A DNA stretch of 64,000 nt from JASGIT01 sp047601665 (GTDB taxonomy: Bacteria > Pseudomonadota > Gammaproteobacteria > Burkholderiales > Burkholderiaceae_C), in contig JASGIT010000001.1 in NCBI GenBank assembly GCA_047601665.1, forward strand, positions 868,001 through 932,000, written 5' to 3'. The notes below the pieces were generated by a model. It was not told where the DNA came from and made no database searches. It was given only the letters and a program-made list of their open reading frames with translations. The position numbers were made by a program, and so were the translations under genes. Shown one piece after another: positions 14,332-23,593 of this stretch (its first letter is position 1; each line of letters starts with the position of its first letter).

Positions 14332-15147
14332 TCAGCGCCCGGTGTAGCGCGCGGCGCGCTTTTCGATGAAGGAGCGCACGCCCTCGGCTGCGTCCTCGCT
14401 CTGCTGCAGGCGCTGCTGCACGGGGATGAAGTCGGCCACGGCGGCCGCCTGCCCCAGCTCGATGGCCTTGAGCACGTTGAGGCGCGTGGCCACCACGGCC
14501 TGCGGGGCCTGGGCGGCGATGCGTTCGGCGATGCGCGCGGCCTCGGCCAGTTCCTGGCCCGTGGGCACCACTTTCTGCACGAAGTTGCAGCGGTAGGCCT
14601 CGGCGGCATCGAACGGGTCGCCCGTGAGCAGGTGCAGCATGGCGTTGCCCACGCCCGCGCGCTCGGGCATCCGCAGCGTGGCACCGCCCGTGGGCATGAT
14701 GCAGCGCTGCACTTCCATCTGCGCGAAGCGGCAGTCGTCCGCCGCGACCACGATGTCCGCGCCCAGCATCAGCTCGATGCCCACGGTGAAGCAGATGCCC
14801 TTGACGGCGGCCACCATGGGCTTGGCACGGCGGCGGTAGCCGGGCAGGCCGAAGTCGTGCGCCTCGACCAGGCCGGGCGGCACGACCTTGCGGCCCGCGC
14901 GCATGTGCTCGGCCATCTGGGGCAGGTCGAGCCCCGCCGTGAAGTGAGGGCCGAAGGCGTGCAGCACGCCCACGCGCAGTTCGGGATCGTCGTCGAGGCG
15001 CGTGTAGGCCTCGGCCAGTTGCTGGAACATGGCGGGCGTCCAGCCGTTGCGCTTGGCGGGGCGGTTGATGCCGATGAAGAGCACGTGGCCGCGCACTTCG
15101 GTGCTGATGCAGCCTTCGGGCGGCGCGGCGGGGGTGGCGAGTTCCAT
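14332..15147 (-). CDS. enoyl-CoA hydratase/isomerase family protein
   Basis: A 271-residue crotonase-fold protein. Visible are 'LFIGINRPAKRNGWTP', the oxyanion-hole segments 'HFTAGLDL' and 'GICFTVGIELMLGADIVVAADD', and 'PTGGATLRMPERAGVGNAM'. The reaction is likely hydration or isomerisation of an enoyl-CoA, feeding the 3-hydroxyacyl-CoA dehydrogenase just upstream. Two starts are possible: ATG at 15159, overlapping the upstream stop as TGATG, or ATG at 15147, which has an ideal GGAGG 6 nt before it; the latter is used. Confidence 0.85.
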   Translation of the reverse strand: MELATPAAPPEGCISTEVRGHVLFIGINRPAKRNGWTPAMFQQLAEAYTRLDDDPELRVGVLHAFGPHFTAGLDLPQMAEHMRAGRKVVPPGLVEAHDFGLPGYRRRAKPMVAAVKGICFTVGIELMLGADIVVAADDCRFAQMEVQRCIMPTGGATLRMPERAGVGNAMLHLLTGDPFDAAEAYRCNFVQKVVPTGQELAEAARIAERIAAQAPQAVVATRLNVLKAIELGQAAAVADFIPVQQRLQQSEDAAEGVRSFIEKRAARYTGR

Positions 15148-15158
15148 GCGTGCCTCCA

Positions 15159-16007
15159 TCAGTAGCTGTAAACGCCGCAGCCCGTCTTGCGGCCCAGGCG
15201 GCCCGCGGCCACGTATTCCTTGAGCAGCGGGCAGGGCCGGTACTTGCTGTCGCCGAATTCGGTCAGGTACACGTCCATCACGGCCAGGCACACGTCCAGG
15301 CCGATCATGTCGGCCAGGGCCAGCGGGCCGATGGGCTGGTTGCAGCCGAGCTTCATGCCCGCGTCGATGTCCTCGGGCGTGGCCAGGCCCTCGGCCAGCA
15401 CGAAGAAGGCTTCGTTGATCATGGGCACCAGGATGCGGTTGACCACGAAGCCGGGCGCGTTCTTCACGGTGATGGGCTGCTTGCCCAGCGCGAGCGCCAG
15501 TGCCTTCACCGCGTCGTGCGTGGCGTCGCTGGTGGCCAGGCCGCGGATGATCTCCACCAGCGCCATCATGGGCACGGGGTTGAAGAAGTGCATCCCGATG
15601 AAGCGGTCGGCGCGGCTGGTGGCGGCGGCCAGCTTGGTGATGGAGATGGACGAGGTGTTGGAGGCGATGATGACCTCCGGCGCCACGATGCCGTCCACCT
15701 GCTTCAGGATCTTGAGCTTGAGCTCGTAGTTCTCGGTGGCGGCCTCGATCACGATCTGCGCGGCCTTGAGGTCGTCATAGCTGGTGGAGCCCTTGATGCG
15801 CGCGAGCGCTTCGGCCTTCCCGGCCTCGGTGAGCTTGTCTTTCTTGATGAGCCGGTCCAGGCTGCCCGCCACGGTGGCGATGCCTTTTTGCACGGCCGCT
15901 TCGGCCACGTCCACCATGACCACGTGGATGTCCGCGACGGCGCACGCCTGGGCGATGCCATTGCCCATGGTGCCGGCGCCGATGATGCCTACGGTGTTGA
16001 TCGTCAT
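15159..16007 (-). CDS. 3-hydroxybutyryl-CoA / 3-hydroxyacyl-CoA dehydrogenase
   Basis: A 282-residue NAD-dependent enzyme oxidising L-3-hydroxyacyl-CoA to 3-oxoacyl-CoA. The Rossmann motif is 'VGIIGAGTMGNGIAQ'; catalytic-region motifs are 'IASNTSSISIT', 'GMHFFNPVPMM' (His) and 'NAPGFVVNRILVPM'. The length equals that of stand-alone Hbd/PaaH enzymes rather than of multifunctional FadB. It is the first gene of a minus-strand run with the crotonase and serine hydrolase genes. Confidence 0.93.
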   Translation of the reverse strand: MTINTVGIIGAGTMGNGIAQACAVADIHVVMVDVAEAAVQKGIATVAGSLDRLIKKDKLTEAGKAEALARIKGSTSYDDLKAAQIVIEAATENYELKLKILKQVDGIVAPEVIIASNTSSISITKLAAATSRADRFIGMHFFNPVPMMALVEIIRGLATSDATHDAVKALALALGKQPITVKNAPGFVVNRILVPMINEAFFVLAEGLATPEDIDAGMKLGCNQPIGPLALADMIGLDVCLAVMDVYLTEFGDSKYRPCPLLKEYVAAGRLGRKTGCGVYSY

Positions 16008-16117
16008 TGTTTGCTGCCCTGTGTGAGTGAAAGAGACGGGGTGATGGTAGAGGCTCGGGCCGCCGGGCGCCGTCACGCGAGCGGCAAGGTGCAAGGAATT
16101 TTTCGAGGGAGCGGACG

Positions 16118-16930
16118 TCAGGAACGAAAGCGCCGGCGCGTGAGCGCCAACGCTACCCAGAAGGCCGCCACGGTCGTCACCGCCAGCACCAGCCCGTGGC
16201 GCAGCGGGTGCGCGGGCCACTGGTCCATGAACAGCGGGCGCACCAGCTCCACCGCGTTGGTGAGCGGCAGCCAGTCCGACACGGCGCGCACCACGGGCGG
16301 CAACTGCTCGCGCGGGAAGAACACGCCCGAAAGGAACATCATCGGCGTGAGCACCAGCGTGAAGTAGTAGGTGAAGAAGTCGTAGCCCTGGGCCAGCGCG
16401 TTGAAGATGAGGGCGATGCTGGAAAACATGATGCCCACGCACAGCAGCACGGGCCAGGCCACGAGCAGCTTGGGGCTGTGGCTGATGTTCAAGGCCAACA
16501 TCACGCCCAGGATGGCCGTGACGGTGAACAGCGCCTTGTACGCGGCCCAGAGCATCTCGGCCAGCAGCACGCTGTCCAGGCTCACGGGGGCGTTCATGAT
16601 GCCGTCCCAGGTCTTCTGCACGTGCATACGCGAGAAGGCCGAATACAGCGCCTCGAAGCTCGCGGCGTTCATCGCGCTCATGCAGATGGAACCGCTGGCG
16701 AGGAACAGGATGTAGGGCACGCGCCCACCACCGCTGCTGCCGCCCACCTGCACCTCGCCCACCAGCGCGCCCATGCCGTAGCCGAAGGCCACGAGCCACA
16801 TCAGCGGCTCGGCGATGTTGCCCACCAGGCTCGGGATGGCGAGCTTGCGCCAGACCAGCAGGTTGCGCAGGAACACGGGCCACCAGCGCAGCGACAGGTC
16901 GGGCGGGCGCCAGATCGAAGGGGTGCTCAT
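16118..16930 (-). CDS. ABC-2 type exporter permease (NodJ-like)
   Basis: A 270-residue integral membrane protein with about six hydrophobic segments (for example 'LFTVTAILGVMLALNI', 'WPVLLCVGIMFSSIALIFNA', 'VLAVTTVAAFWVALALT') and the ABC-2 signature region 'FTYYFTLVLTPMMFLSGVFFPREQLP'. It pairs with the ATPase encoded immediately upstream (1-bp gap). NodIJ-type exporters move lipo-oligosaccharides or other amphipathic compounds; in non-symbionts the substrate is unknown. ATG at 16930 has GAGGA 8 nt upstream; an alternative start nine bases earlier overlaps the ATPase gene. Confidence 0.88.
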   Translation of the reverse strand: MSTPSIWRPPDLSLRWWPVFLRNLLVWRKLAIPSLVGNIAEPLMWLVAFGYGMGALVGEVQVGGSSGGGRVPYILFLASGSICMSAMNAASFEALYSAFSRMHVQKTWDGIMNAPVSLDSVLLAEMLWAAYKALFTVTAILGVMLALNISHSPKLLVAWPVLLCVGIMFSSIALIFNALAQGYDFFTYYFTLVLTPMMFLSGVFFPREQLPPVVRAVSDWLPLTNAVELVRPLFMDQWPAHPLRHGLVLAVTTVAAFWVALALTRRRFRS

Positions 16931-16931
16931 G

Positions 16932-17876
16932 TCATCCATCCTCGCGGATTTGGCGGCCCGTGAGCTTGAGGAACAAATCCTCCAGGTTCGCGGGCCGGTG
17001 CAGGGTGCGCAGGTGCGCGTGCGCAGCCAGGGCCTGCAGCAGCGGACGCGCGTCCTGCGTGTAGAAGAACACGGTCTCGCCGCTGACCTCCACGCGCTGC
17101 GCGAAGGGGCGCAGGGCCGCGTCGCCGGCCAGGGCCAGCGCGCCGTTGCCAAAGGCTTCGACCACCTCGGGCTCCAGGTGCTCGGCGATGAGTTCGCGCG
17201 GGCGGCCTTCGGCGATCTTGCGGCCATGGTCCAGCACCAGCAGGCGCGAGCACAGGCGTTCGGCCTCGTCCATGAAATGGGTGGTGAGCAGGATGGAGGT
17301 GCCCTGCTGCAACAGCAGCTGCAGCCGCTCCCACATCAGGTGGCGCGCCTGCGGGTCCAGGCCCGTGGTGGGCTCGTCGAGCAGCAGCAGGCGCGGCTGG
17401 TTGACCAGCGCGCGCGCCAGCGACAGCCGCCGCCGCATACCGCCCGACAGTTCGCCGGGCCGGGCGTTGGCCTTGTGCGACAGCGCGGCGAATTCGAGCA
17501 GGCGCGGAATGCGCTCCTGCATCTCGGCCCGCTTCAGGCCGAAGTAGCGGCCGAACACGGCCAGGTTTTCGGCGCAGCTGAAGTCGGGGTCGAGCGAATC
17601 GAACTGCGTGACCACGCCCAGCCGGGCCTTGATGGCCAGTGCGTCCTGCGGCATGTGCAGGGTGGCGCCATCGGCGTGGAACTGCACCGTGCCGTCATCG
17701 GGCGCGGTCAGGCCCAGGCACATGCGGATGGTGGTGGTCTTGCCCGCGCCGTTGGGGCCGATCACGCCCAGGCATTCGCCGGGGGCGATGGCGAACGAGA
17801 CGCCGTCCACCACCGTGGTGGCGCCATAGCGCTTGCGCAATTGGCTGGCCTGGAACAAAGGCATGGTTGGATTCAT
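16932..17876 (-). CDS. ABC exporter ATP-binding protein (NodI-like)
   Basis: About 314 residues. Walker A is 'GVIGPNGAGKTTTIRM', the signature is 'LSGGMRRRLSLARAL', Walker B is 'LLLLDEPTTGLDP' and the H-loop is 'LLTTHFMDEAE'. The NodI/CcmA-like drug-export C-terminal extension follows. It energises the permease encoded next. The start is uncertain: ATG at 17876 or ATG at 17864; neither has a good ribosome site. The palindromic repeat copy C lies 2 bp upstream of the start, so the repeat makes up the whole immediate leader. Confidence 0.92.
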   Translation of the reverse strand: MNPTMPLFQASQLRKRYGATTVVDGVSFAIAPGECLGVIGPNGAGKTTTIRMCLGLTAPDDGTVQFHADGATLHMPQDALAIKARLGVVTQFDSLDPDFSCAENLAVFGRYFGLKRAEMQERIPRLLEFAALSHKANARPGELSGGMRRRLSLARALVNQPRLLLLDEPTTGLDPQARHLMWERLQLLLQQGTSILLTTHFMDEAERLCSRLLVLDHGRKIAEGRPRELIAEHLEPEVVEAFGNGALALAGDAALRPFAQRVEVSGETVFFYTQDARPLLQALAAHAHLRTLHRPANLEDLFLKLTGRQIREDG

Positions 17877-17877
17877 C

Positions 17878-17939
17878 AAAAATCATAGCTGCCAGCGCTT
17901 ACCCCATAAGCGCTAGAGGCCCATTTCATCTAATTTTTT
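17878..17939 (+). repeat. palindromic dispersed repeat, copy C (intergenic)
   Basis: The cleanest copy of the family: ATAGCTGCCAGCGCTTA, loop CCCCA, TAAGCGCTAGAGGCCCATTT. The arms AGCGCTTA/TAAGCGCT are perfect. It fills the gap between the ABC ATPase gene and the AI-2E-type permease gene, and may act as a weak terminator or mRNA hairpin; that is inference. Confidence 0.85.
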
Positions 17940-17962
17940 CACCTCACCGGATCAGGATATTT

Positions 17963-18985
17963 TCAGACCAGCCGCTCCGCCTGCAACTCTTTCTTGAGGT
18001 AGGCATACAGCAGCGGTGCGGCCACCAGCCCCGCCGGGCCGAACACCGCCTCGGCCACGAACATCACCGCCAGCAGTTCCCACACGCCCATGTGCGTGCG
18101 CTGGCCCACCACCTTGGCGTTGATGACGTACTCGGCCTTGTGGATGAGGATGAGAAAGGCCAGGCAGGCCAGCGCCGCCGTGGGCGAGACCGACAGGCCC
18201 ACGATGGTGATGACGGTGTTGCACAGCAGGTTGCCCACGATGGGCACCAGCCCCGCCAGGAAGGTGAGCGTGACCAGCGCGGGCGCGTAGGGCAGCTCCA
18301 GGTCCCACAGCGGCAGCACCAGCAGCAGGAACACCGCCGTCAGCAGCGTGTTGAACGCCGCGATCCAGAACTGCGCCGCCACGATCTGGCGGAATGCCTC
18401 GCCCAGCAGGGTCAGGCGCTCGGCCAGCGCCTGGGCCAGCGGCAGGCGCGGCCCGCCGATGTGGCGCACGGCGGCCAGCGCGCCGATCAGCAGGCCCACG
18501 TAGGCGTGCAGCAGCCCGCCCAGCCAGGCGCGGCCCGCCGTGGCGAACACGCCCGCCTTGGCGCCCAGGTAGCCCGCGACGATGCGCTGGATCTCCGCCG
18601 CGCCCTCGGGCAGGTGGGCGGCCATGTCGGGCGGCAGCTTGAGCTTGAGTTCCAGCACCGTGCGCGCCACGAAGTCGAGCAGTTCGCGGTACTGCTGCGG
18701 CGCTTCCACGATGTAGCTGCGCGAATGGCTCGCCGCCAGCGCCAGCAGCAGCAGCGGCGCCAGGATGACCAGCGCCGCCGCCGCGACCTGCCCCGTGCGC
18801 GTGCCCCCCTGGCCGCAGGGCAGCCTACGCCGCAGCAGCGCCAGGCGCGGCGCGAGCCAGCGCGTGAGCAGGTAGCCCAGGCAGGCGCACAGCAGCCCGG
18901 GCAGCAGGCCACGCTCCATCACCAGCAGCAGCGCCGCCGCCATCAGCACATAGCTTGCGATGCGCACGCCGCGCGAGGGGAGCAT
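17963..18985 (-). CDS. AI-2E family transporter (PerM-like membrane protein)
   Basis: A 340-residue inner-membrane protein with about eight hydrophobic segments, including 'SYVLMAAALLLVMERGLLPGLL', 'VAAAALVILAPLLLLALAAS' and the family-typical 'LTFLAGLVPIVGNLLCNTVITIV' and 'GLVAAPLLYAYLKKEL'. The family exports small molecules or ions; E. coli PerM has no known substrate. ATG at 18985 was chosen because it starts 13 bp after the purM stop; a longer reading overlaps purM. The order purM-permease facing hda is conserved in betaproteobacteria. Confidence 0.85.
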   Translation of the reverse strand: MLPSRGVRIASYVLMAAALLLVMERGLLPGLLCACLGYLLTRWLAPRLALLRRRLPCGQGGTRTGQVAAAALVILAPLLLLALAASHSRSYIVEAPQQYRELLDFVARTVLELKLKLPPDMAAHLPEGAAEIQRIVAGYLGAKAGVFATAGRAWLGGLLHAYVGLLIGALAAVRHIGGPRLPLAQALAERLTLLGEAFRQIVAAQFWIAAFNTLLTAVFLLLVLPLWDLELPYAPALVTLTFLAGLVPIVGNLLCNTVITIVGLSVSPTAALACLAFLILIHKAEYVINAKVVGQRTHMGVWELLAVMFVAEAVFGPAGLVAAPLLYAYLKKELQAERLV

Positions 18986-18998
18986 GGGGCGTGGGTTG

Positions 18999-20030
18999 TT
19001 AGCGGACGACCACCGCCGCGCCGTCGCCGCGCGGGGCGATCGCGCCAATGGCGTACACCGTCTCGCCCGCGGCCCGCAGCGTGGCGGCGGTGGCCTCGGC
19101 GGCCTCCGCGGGCACCACCACCACCATGCCGATGCCGTTGTTGAAGGTGCGGTTCATCTCGATGTCGTCGATGCCCGCGATCTTCTGCAGCCACGCGAAC
19201 AGATCGGTCTGCGGCCAGCTGCCGGCCTGCAGGTGCGCGGCCAGGCCATCAGGCAGCACGCGCGGAATGTTCTCCAGCAGGCCGCCGCCGGTGATGTGAG
19301 CAAGGGCCTTGATGGGGTGCGCGGCCAGCGCGGCCAGCACGTTCTTCACGTACAGGCGCGTGGGCTCCATTATGGCCTGCTTGAAGGGCTTGCCGTCCAG
19401 CGTGGCGGGCAGATCGGCGCCCGCGCGCTCGATGCACTTGCGCACCAGGCTGAAGCCGTTGGAATGCACGCCGCTCGACGCCAGGCCCAGCACCACGTCG
19501 CCCGCCTGCACGTTCTGGCCGGTGAGGATTTTCGACTTCTCCACCGCGCCGACCGCGAAGCCCGCCAGATCGTATTCGCCCGCCGGGTACATGCCGGGCA
19601 TCTCGGCGGTTTCGCCGCCGATCAGCGCGCAGCCGCTCAGTTCGCAGCCCCGGGCGATGCCGCCGACCACGGCGGCGGCGGTATCCACGTCGAGCTTGCC
19701 GCAGGCGAAGTAGTCGAGGAAGAACAGCGGCTCCGCGCCCTGCACCAGCACGTCGTTCACGCTCATGGCCACGAGGTCGATGCCCACGGTGTCGTGCATG
19801 TTCCATTCGAACGCCAGCTTGAGCTTGGTGCCCACGCCGTCGGTGCCGCTGACCAGCACGGGTTCCTTATAGCGCTTGGGCACCTCGAACAGCGCGCCAA
19901 AGCCGCCGATGCCGGCCATCACGCCTTCGCGCAGCGTTTTCTTGGCCAGCGGCTTGATGCGCTCGACCAGCGCGTCGCCCGCGTCGATGTCGACGCCGGC
20001 GTCTTTGTAGGAAATGGGGGTGGTGCTCAT
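18999..20030 (-). CDS. purM: phosphoribosylformylglycinamidine cyclo-ligase (AIR synthetase)
   Basis: A 343-residue cytoplasmic enzyme (EC 6.3.3.1) converting FGAM to AIR with ATP in purine synthesis. The N-terminus 'ISYKDAGVDIDAGDALVERIK' is diagnostic, with 'VSGTDGVGTKLKLA', 'ALIGGETAEMPGMY', 'GLASSGVHSNGFSLVRK' and 'HITGGGLLENIPRVLP'. The length fits the family. It is divergent from hda, with a 141-bp shared promoter region (20031-20171) in which I see no further clear element. Confidence 0.97.
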   Translation of the reverse strand: MSTTPISYKDAGVDIDAGDALVERIKPLAKKTLREGVMAGIGGFGALFEVPKRYKEPVLVSGTDGVGTKLKLAFEWNMHDTVGIDLVAMSVNDVLVQGAEPLFFLDYFACGKLDVDTAAAVVGGIARGCELSGCALIGGETAEMPGMYPAGEYDLAGFAVGAVEKSKILTGQNVQAGDVVLGLASSGVHSNGFSLVRKCIERAGADLPATLDGKPFKQAIMEPTRLYVKNVLAALAAHPIKALAHITGGGLLENIPRVLPDGLAAHLQAGSWPQTDLFAWLQKIAGIDDIEMNRTFNNGIGMVVVVPAEAAEATAATLRAAGETVYAIGAIAPRGDGAAVVVR

Positions 20031-20171
20031 GGAAGGTGGGTGGGCCGCAAAGCGCGCGATTTTAAAGGGCCGCCTTGCCGCAGACTAAAATTGAGGGCTA
20101 CCTTCCGCTGCCCCGCCGCTCTATCGGCAGCCGTCCCTCCCCAGCCCAACCTCCAAGCCACCCACCACCCC

Positions 20172-20861
20172 ATGAAGCAACTGGCGCTAGACATCGGCCT
20201 GGCCCCCACGCCCACGCTGGCGCGCTTCCATGCGGGGCCGAACGAGGCCGTGGTCCAGCACCTGCGGCTGGCGGTGGAAGGGGGTAGCCTGCGCTCGCCC
20301 GTGCCCGCCTACCTGTGGGGCGAGCCGGGCAGCGGCAAGACACACCTGCTCGCCGCCGTGCGCGAAGCGCTGGCCGAGCAGGGCGCGCGCGTGGGCTGGA
20401 TGGACGCGAACACGCCCCACCCGCCCGCGTTCGACGAAAGCTGGGTGGCCGTGCTGCTGGACGACACCGACCGGTACGACGCCGTGCAGCAGGCCGCCGC
20501 GTTCAACTGGTTCGTCAACGCCACCAGCCCCGCCACGGGCGCGCCGCGCTGGGTGCTGGCCGCAGGCGGCAAGCCGCCCGCTGACCTGCCGCTGCGCGAC
20601 GACCTGCGCAGCCGCCTGGGCTGGGGCCACGTGTTCCAGCTGCACCTGCTCTCCGAGCCCGAGCGCCGCGCCGTGCTGCGGCAGGAGGCCGACGCGCGCG
20701 GCGTGTTCCTGCCCGACGAGGTCATGAACTACATGCTGGGCCGCTTTTCGCGCGACCTGGGCAGCCTCATGCAGTTGCTCGACCAGCTGGACCGCTTCGC
20801 GCTGCGCGAAAAGCGCGCCATCACCATTCCGCTACTCAAAACCATGCTGGAGTCTGAATGA
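20172..20861 (+). CDS. hda: DnaA regulatory inactivator Hda
   Basis: A 229-residue AAA+ protein that, with the sliding clamp, promotes hydrolysis of DnaA-bound ATP. The N-terminus 'KQLALDIGL' is a beta-clamp-binding motif. Walker A is 'LWGEPGSGKTHLL', Walker B region 'VLLDDTDRYD', and 'RSRLGWGHVFQL' holds the arginine-finger segment. The start ATG is the one that opens the clamp motif. The stop overlaps the start of the HAD hydrolase gene as ATGA. Confidence 0.92.
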   Translation: MKQLALDIGLAPTPTLARFHAGPNEAVVQHLRLAVEGGSLRSPVPAYLWGEPGSGKTHLLAAVREALAEQGARVGWMDANTPHPPAFDESWVAVLLDDTDRYDAVQQAAAFNWFVNATSPATGAPRWVLAAGGKPPADLPLRDDLRSRLGWGHVFQLHLLSEPERRAVLRQEADARGVFLPDEVMNYMLGRFSRDLGSLMQLLDQLDRFALREKRAITIPLLKTMLESE

Positions 20862-21541
20862 CCCCACCCCGCCGGCTGGCCCTGTTCGACCTGGACCACA
20901 CCCTGCTGCCGCTCGATTCCGACTACGAGTGGGGCGAGTTCACCATCCGCATCGGCTGGCGCGACGCCGCCGCGTTCGGCGAGCGCAATGCCAAGTTCTA
21001 CGCCGACTACCAAGCGGGCCAACTCAACGTGCCTGACTACGTGCGCTTTGCCACCGAGGCCATGCGCGAGCGCGGCCCGCGGGAGGCCGCCGCCGCGCAC
21101 GAACGCTTCATGCGCGAAGTCATCCAGCCCGCCATCCGCCCCGAGGCGCTGGCGCTGCTGCAACGGCACCGCGACGCGGGCGACGAGATCGTCATCATCA
21201 CCGCCACCAACGAGTTCGTGACGCACCCCATCGCCGCCGCGCTGGGCGTGCCCGACATCCTCGCGCTGGAGCTGGAGCGCGACGCCAGCGGCTGGTACAC
21301 CGGCGAGATCGCGGGCGAGGCCACCATGCGCGAAGGCAAGGTGCGCCGCATGGAGCGCTGGCTGGCCGCGCGCGGCCTGCGCTGGAGCGACGTGGACAGC
21401 ACCTTCTACAGCGACTCGCTGAACGACCTGCCCCTGCTCGAAACCGTGAACCACCCCGTGGCCACCAACCCCGACGCGCGCCTGCGCGCCATTGCGCAAG
21501 AGCGCGGCTGGCGCGTCCTGGATCTATTCCAACATGATTAA
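20858..21541 (+). CDS. HAD-IB family phosphatase (SerB-like)
   Basis: A 227-residue haloacid-dehalogenase-type hydrolase. The nucleophile motif is 'LFDLDHTLL' (Asp-x-Asp), motif II is 'IVIITATNEFVTHP' and motif III/IV is 'EGKVRRME...FYSDSLNDLPLLE'. HAD-IB proteins of this type dephosphorylate small phospho-compounds such as phosphoserine or histidinol phosphate; the substrate is unassigned. It sits in the conserved hda-HAD-pcnB-folK chain, overlapping hda by 4 nt and pcnB by 8 nt. Confidence 0.9.
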   Translation: MTPPRRLALFDLDHTLLPLDSDYEWGEFTIRIGWRDAAAFGERNAKFYADYQAGQLNVPDYVRFATEAMRERGPREAAAAHERFMREVIQPAIRPEALALLQRHRDAGDEIVIITATNEFVTHPIAAALGVPDILALELERDASGWYTGEIAGEATMREGKVRRMERWLAARGLRWSDVDSTFYSDSLNDLPLLETVNHPVATNPDARLRAIAQERGWRVLDLFQHD

Positions 21542-23087
21542 AAAATTCATCGACAAACTGCTCGGCAAGACCGCCGCCGCGTCCTCGCGCAAGCCGCGCT
21601 TCGGCAAGCGCGTGGACGTGCCCGCCGCCGTGCACGGCATCAACCCCGAACTGGTGGACAAGCGCGCCGTGGACGTGGTGCGCACGCTCAAGGAAGCGGG
21701 GCACGAGGCCTACATCGTCGGCGGCGCGGTGCGCGACCTGCTGCTGGGCCTGCGCCCCAAGGACTTCGACGTGGCCACCAACGCCACGCCCGAGCAGGTC
21801 AAGGCCCTGTTCCGCCGCGCCTTCATCATCGGCAAGCGCTTCCGCATCGTGCACGTGGTGTACGGGCGTGGGCGCGAGCACGAGGTGATCGAGGTCTCCA
21901 CCTTCCGCGCCTACATGGACAACAGCGCCGCCGAGCAGGTCAGCGGCAACGAGCGCACCAGCAAGAACCAGCTGGCCGGAATGCAGCACGCCGTCGATGC
22001 GTCGGGCCGCGTGCTGCGCGACAACGTCTGGGGCCCGCAGGACGAAGACGCCACGCGGCGCGACTTCACCATCAACGCCATGTACTACGACCCCGAAACC
22101 CAGGTCGTGGTGGACTACCACAAGGGCATCGAGGACGCGAAAAAGCGCGTGCTGCGCATGATCGGCGACCCGGCCACCCGCTACCGCGAAGACCCGGTGC
22201 GCATCATCCGCGCCGTGCGCTTCGCGGCCAAGCTCAGCGGCCTGGGCTTCACGCTCGAAACCAAGACCGCCGCGCCCCTGGTGCAGTCGCAGACGCTGCT
22301 GGCCGACGTGCCGCAAAGCCGCATGTTCGACGAGATGCTCAAGCTGCTGCAGACCGGCCATGCACTGGCCACCATCGCGCAGCTGCGCAAGCTGGGGCTG
22401 GACAAGGGCATCTACCCGCTGCTCGACGTGGTGGTGGAGCGCGCCGGCACGCCGCTGGTGCAGGCCGCCCTGGCCGACACCGACCGCCGCGTGGGCGAGG
22501 GCAAACCGGTGGCGCCCAGCTTCCTGCTAGCCTGCGTGCTGTGGCAGGACGTGAAGCAGGGCTGGGAGCGCCGGCTGAACCAGCGCCAGCACCCCTTCCC
22601 GGCGCTGCAGGAGGCCATCGACGAGGTGTTCGACCAGCGCATCGGCGACGTCTCGGGGCGCGGCAAGCTGGCCGCCGACATGCGCGAGATCTGGGTCATG
22701 CAGCCGCGCTTCGACAAGCGCGCGGGCAGCACGCCCTTCGGCCTGGTCGCGCAGCCGCGCTTCCGTGCGGGCTTCGACTTCATGCGCCTGCGCGCCGACA
22801 TCGGCGAGGTGGACGAAGCCCTGGCCAGCTGGTGGCAGGACTTCCAGCAGGCCGACGACCAGCGCCGCGCCGACCTGATCGACCAGGCGCGCGAGGAACA
22901 GCGCCAGCAGCAGCGCAAGGCCCAGCCCGTGGCGCGGCGCGTGCCCAAGGCGGAAAGCGCCGAAGCACCAGCATCGATGCCGGTGGAGACGGCAGACGGC
23001 GAACCCGCCGCACCCAAGAAGCGCCGCCGTCGTCGCAAGAAGCCCAGCGGGGACGGGGCCGCGCCCAGCAGCACTGTCGAAGAATGA
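21534..23087 (+). CDS. pcnB: poly(A) polymerase I
   Basis: A 517-residue nucleotidyltransferase that adds A-tails to RNA 3' ends, promoting decay. The catalytic head is 'YIVGGAVRDLLLGLRPKDFDVATNA' in part (Asp-x-Asp in 'DFD'), followed by 'IIGKRFRIVHV', 'EVIEVSTFR' and 'DEDATRRDFTINAM', which separate PAP I from tRNA nucleotidyltransferase in proteobacteria by its basic C-terminus 'KKRRRRRKKPSGDG'. The start ATG overlaps the end of the HAD gene by 8 nt. Confidence 0.93.
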   Translation: MIKKFIDKLLGKTAAASSRKPRFGKRVDVPAAVHGINPELVDKRAVDVVRTLKEAGHEAYIVGGAVRDLLLGLRPKDFDVATNATPEQVKALFRRAFIIGKRFRIVHVVYGRGREHEVIEVSTFRAYMDNSAAEQVSGNERTSKNQLAGMQHAVDASGRVLRDNVWGPQDEDATRRDFTINAMYYDPETQVVVDYHKGIEDAKKRVLRMIGDPATRYREDPVRIIRAVRFAAKLSGLGFTLETKTAAPLVQSQTLLADVPQSRMFDEMLKLLQTGHALATIAQLRKLGLDKGIYPLLDVVVERAGTPLVQAALADTDRRVGEGKPVAPSFLLACVLWQDVKQGWERRLNQRQHPFPALQEAIDEVFDQRIGDVSGRGKLAADMREIWVMQPRFDKRAGSTPFGLVAQPRFRAGFDFMRLRADIGEVDEALASWWQDFQQADDQRRADLIDQAREEQRQQQRKAQPVARRVPKAESAEAPASMPVETADGEPAAPKKRRRRRKKPSGDGAAPSSTVEE

Positions 23088-23593
23088 CCCTTGCCTGGAT
23101 TGGCCTGGGCGCCAACCTGGGCGATGCGCGCCTGGCATTGCAAGACGCCGTGCGCGCCCTGGGGCAGATCGACGGCACCCGGGTGGCACAGGTGTCGTCG
23201 CTGTACCGCAGTGCGCCGGTGGATTCCAGCGGGCCGGATTACTTCAACGCGGTCGCGGCCCTTGAAACCGCGCTGGCGCCCATGGAGTTGCTGCGCGCCT
23301 TGCAGGCGATAGAGAACGCCGCAGGCCGCGAGCGCCCCTACCGCAACGCGCCGCGCACACTCGACCTTGATGTGCTGCTGTATGGCGACGAGCGCATCGC
23401 CACCCCCGAACTCACGGTGCCGCACTCGCGCATGATGGAGCGGGCGTTTGTCCTGCTGCCATTGTGCGAACTGCGGCCCGGCTGGGCCACGCCCGCGCAG
23501 TTGCAGGCCGTGGCCAGCCAGCGCCTGGAGCGCATGGGCTCGCTCCTCACCAGCCCAGCGCCATCGCAAGAATCAGCGCCGCCTCGGGCGTGA
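23084..23593 (+). CDS. folK: 2-amino-4-hydroxy-6-hydroxymethyldihydropteridine diphosphokinase
   Basis: A 169-residue folate-pathway enzyme (HPPK, EC 2.7.6.3) transferring pyrophosphate from ATP to the pterin. Motifs: 'WIGLGANLGDA' at the start, 'VSSLYRSAPVDSSGPDYFNAV', and the diagnostic 'ERPYRNAPRTLDLDVLLYG' with the magnesium-binding Asp-Leu-Asp. 'VPHSRMMERAFVLLPL' follows. The start overlaps the pcnB stop as ATGA. The last 47 bp overlap the convergent Nudix gene. Confidence 0.96.
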   Translation: MTLAWIGLGANLGDARLALQDAVRALGQIDGTRVAQVSSLYRSAPVDSSGPDYFNAVAALETALAPMELLRALQAIENAAGRERPYRNAPRTLDLDVLLYGDERIATPELTVPHSRMMERAFVLLPLCELRPGWATPAQLQAVASQRLERMGSLLTSPAPSQESAPPRA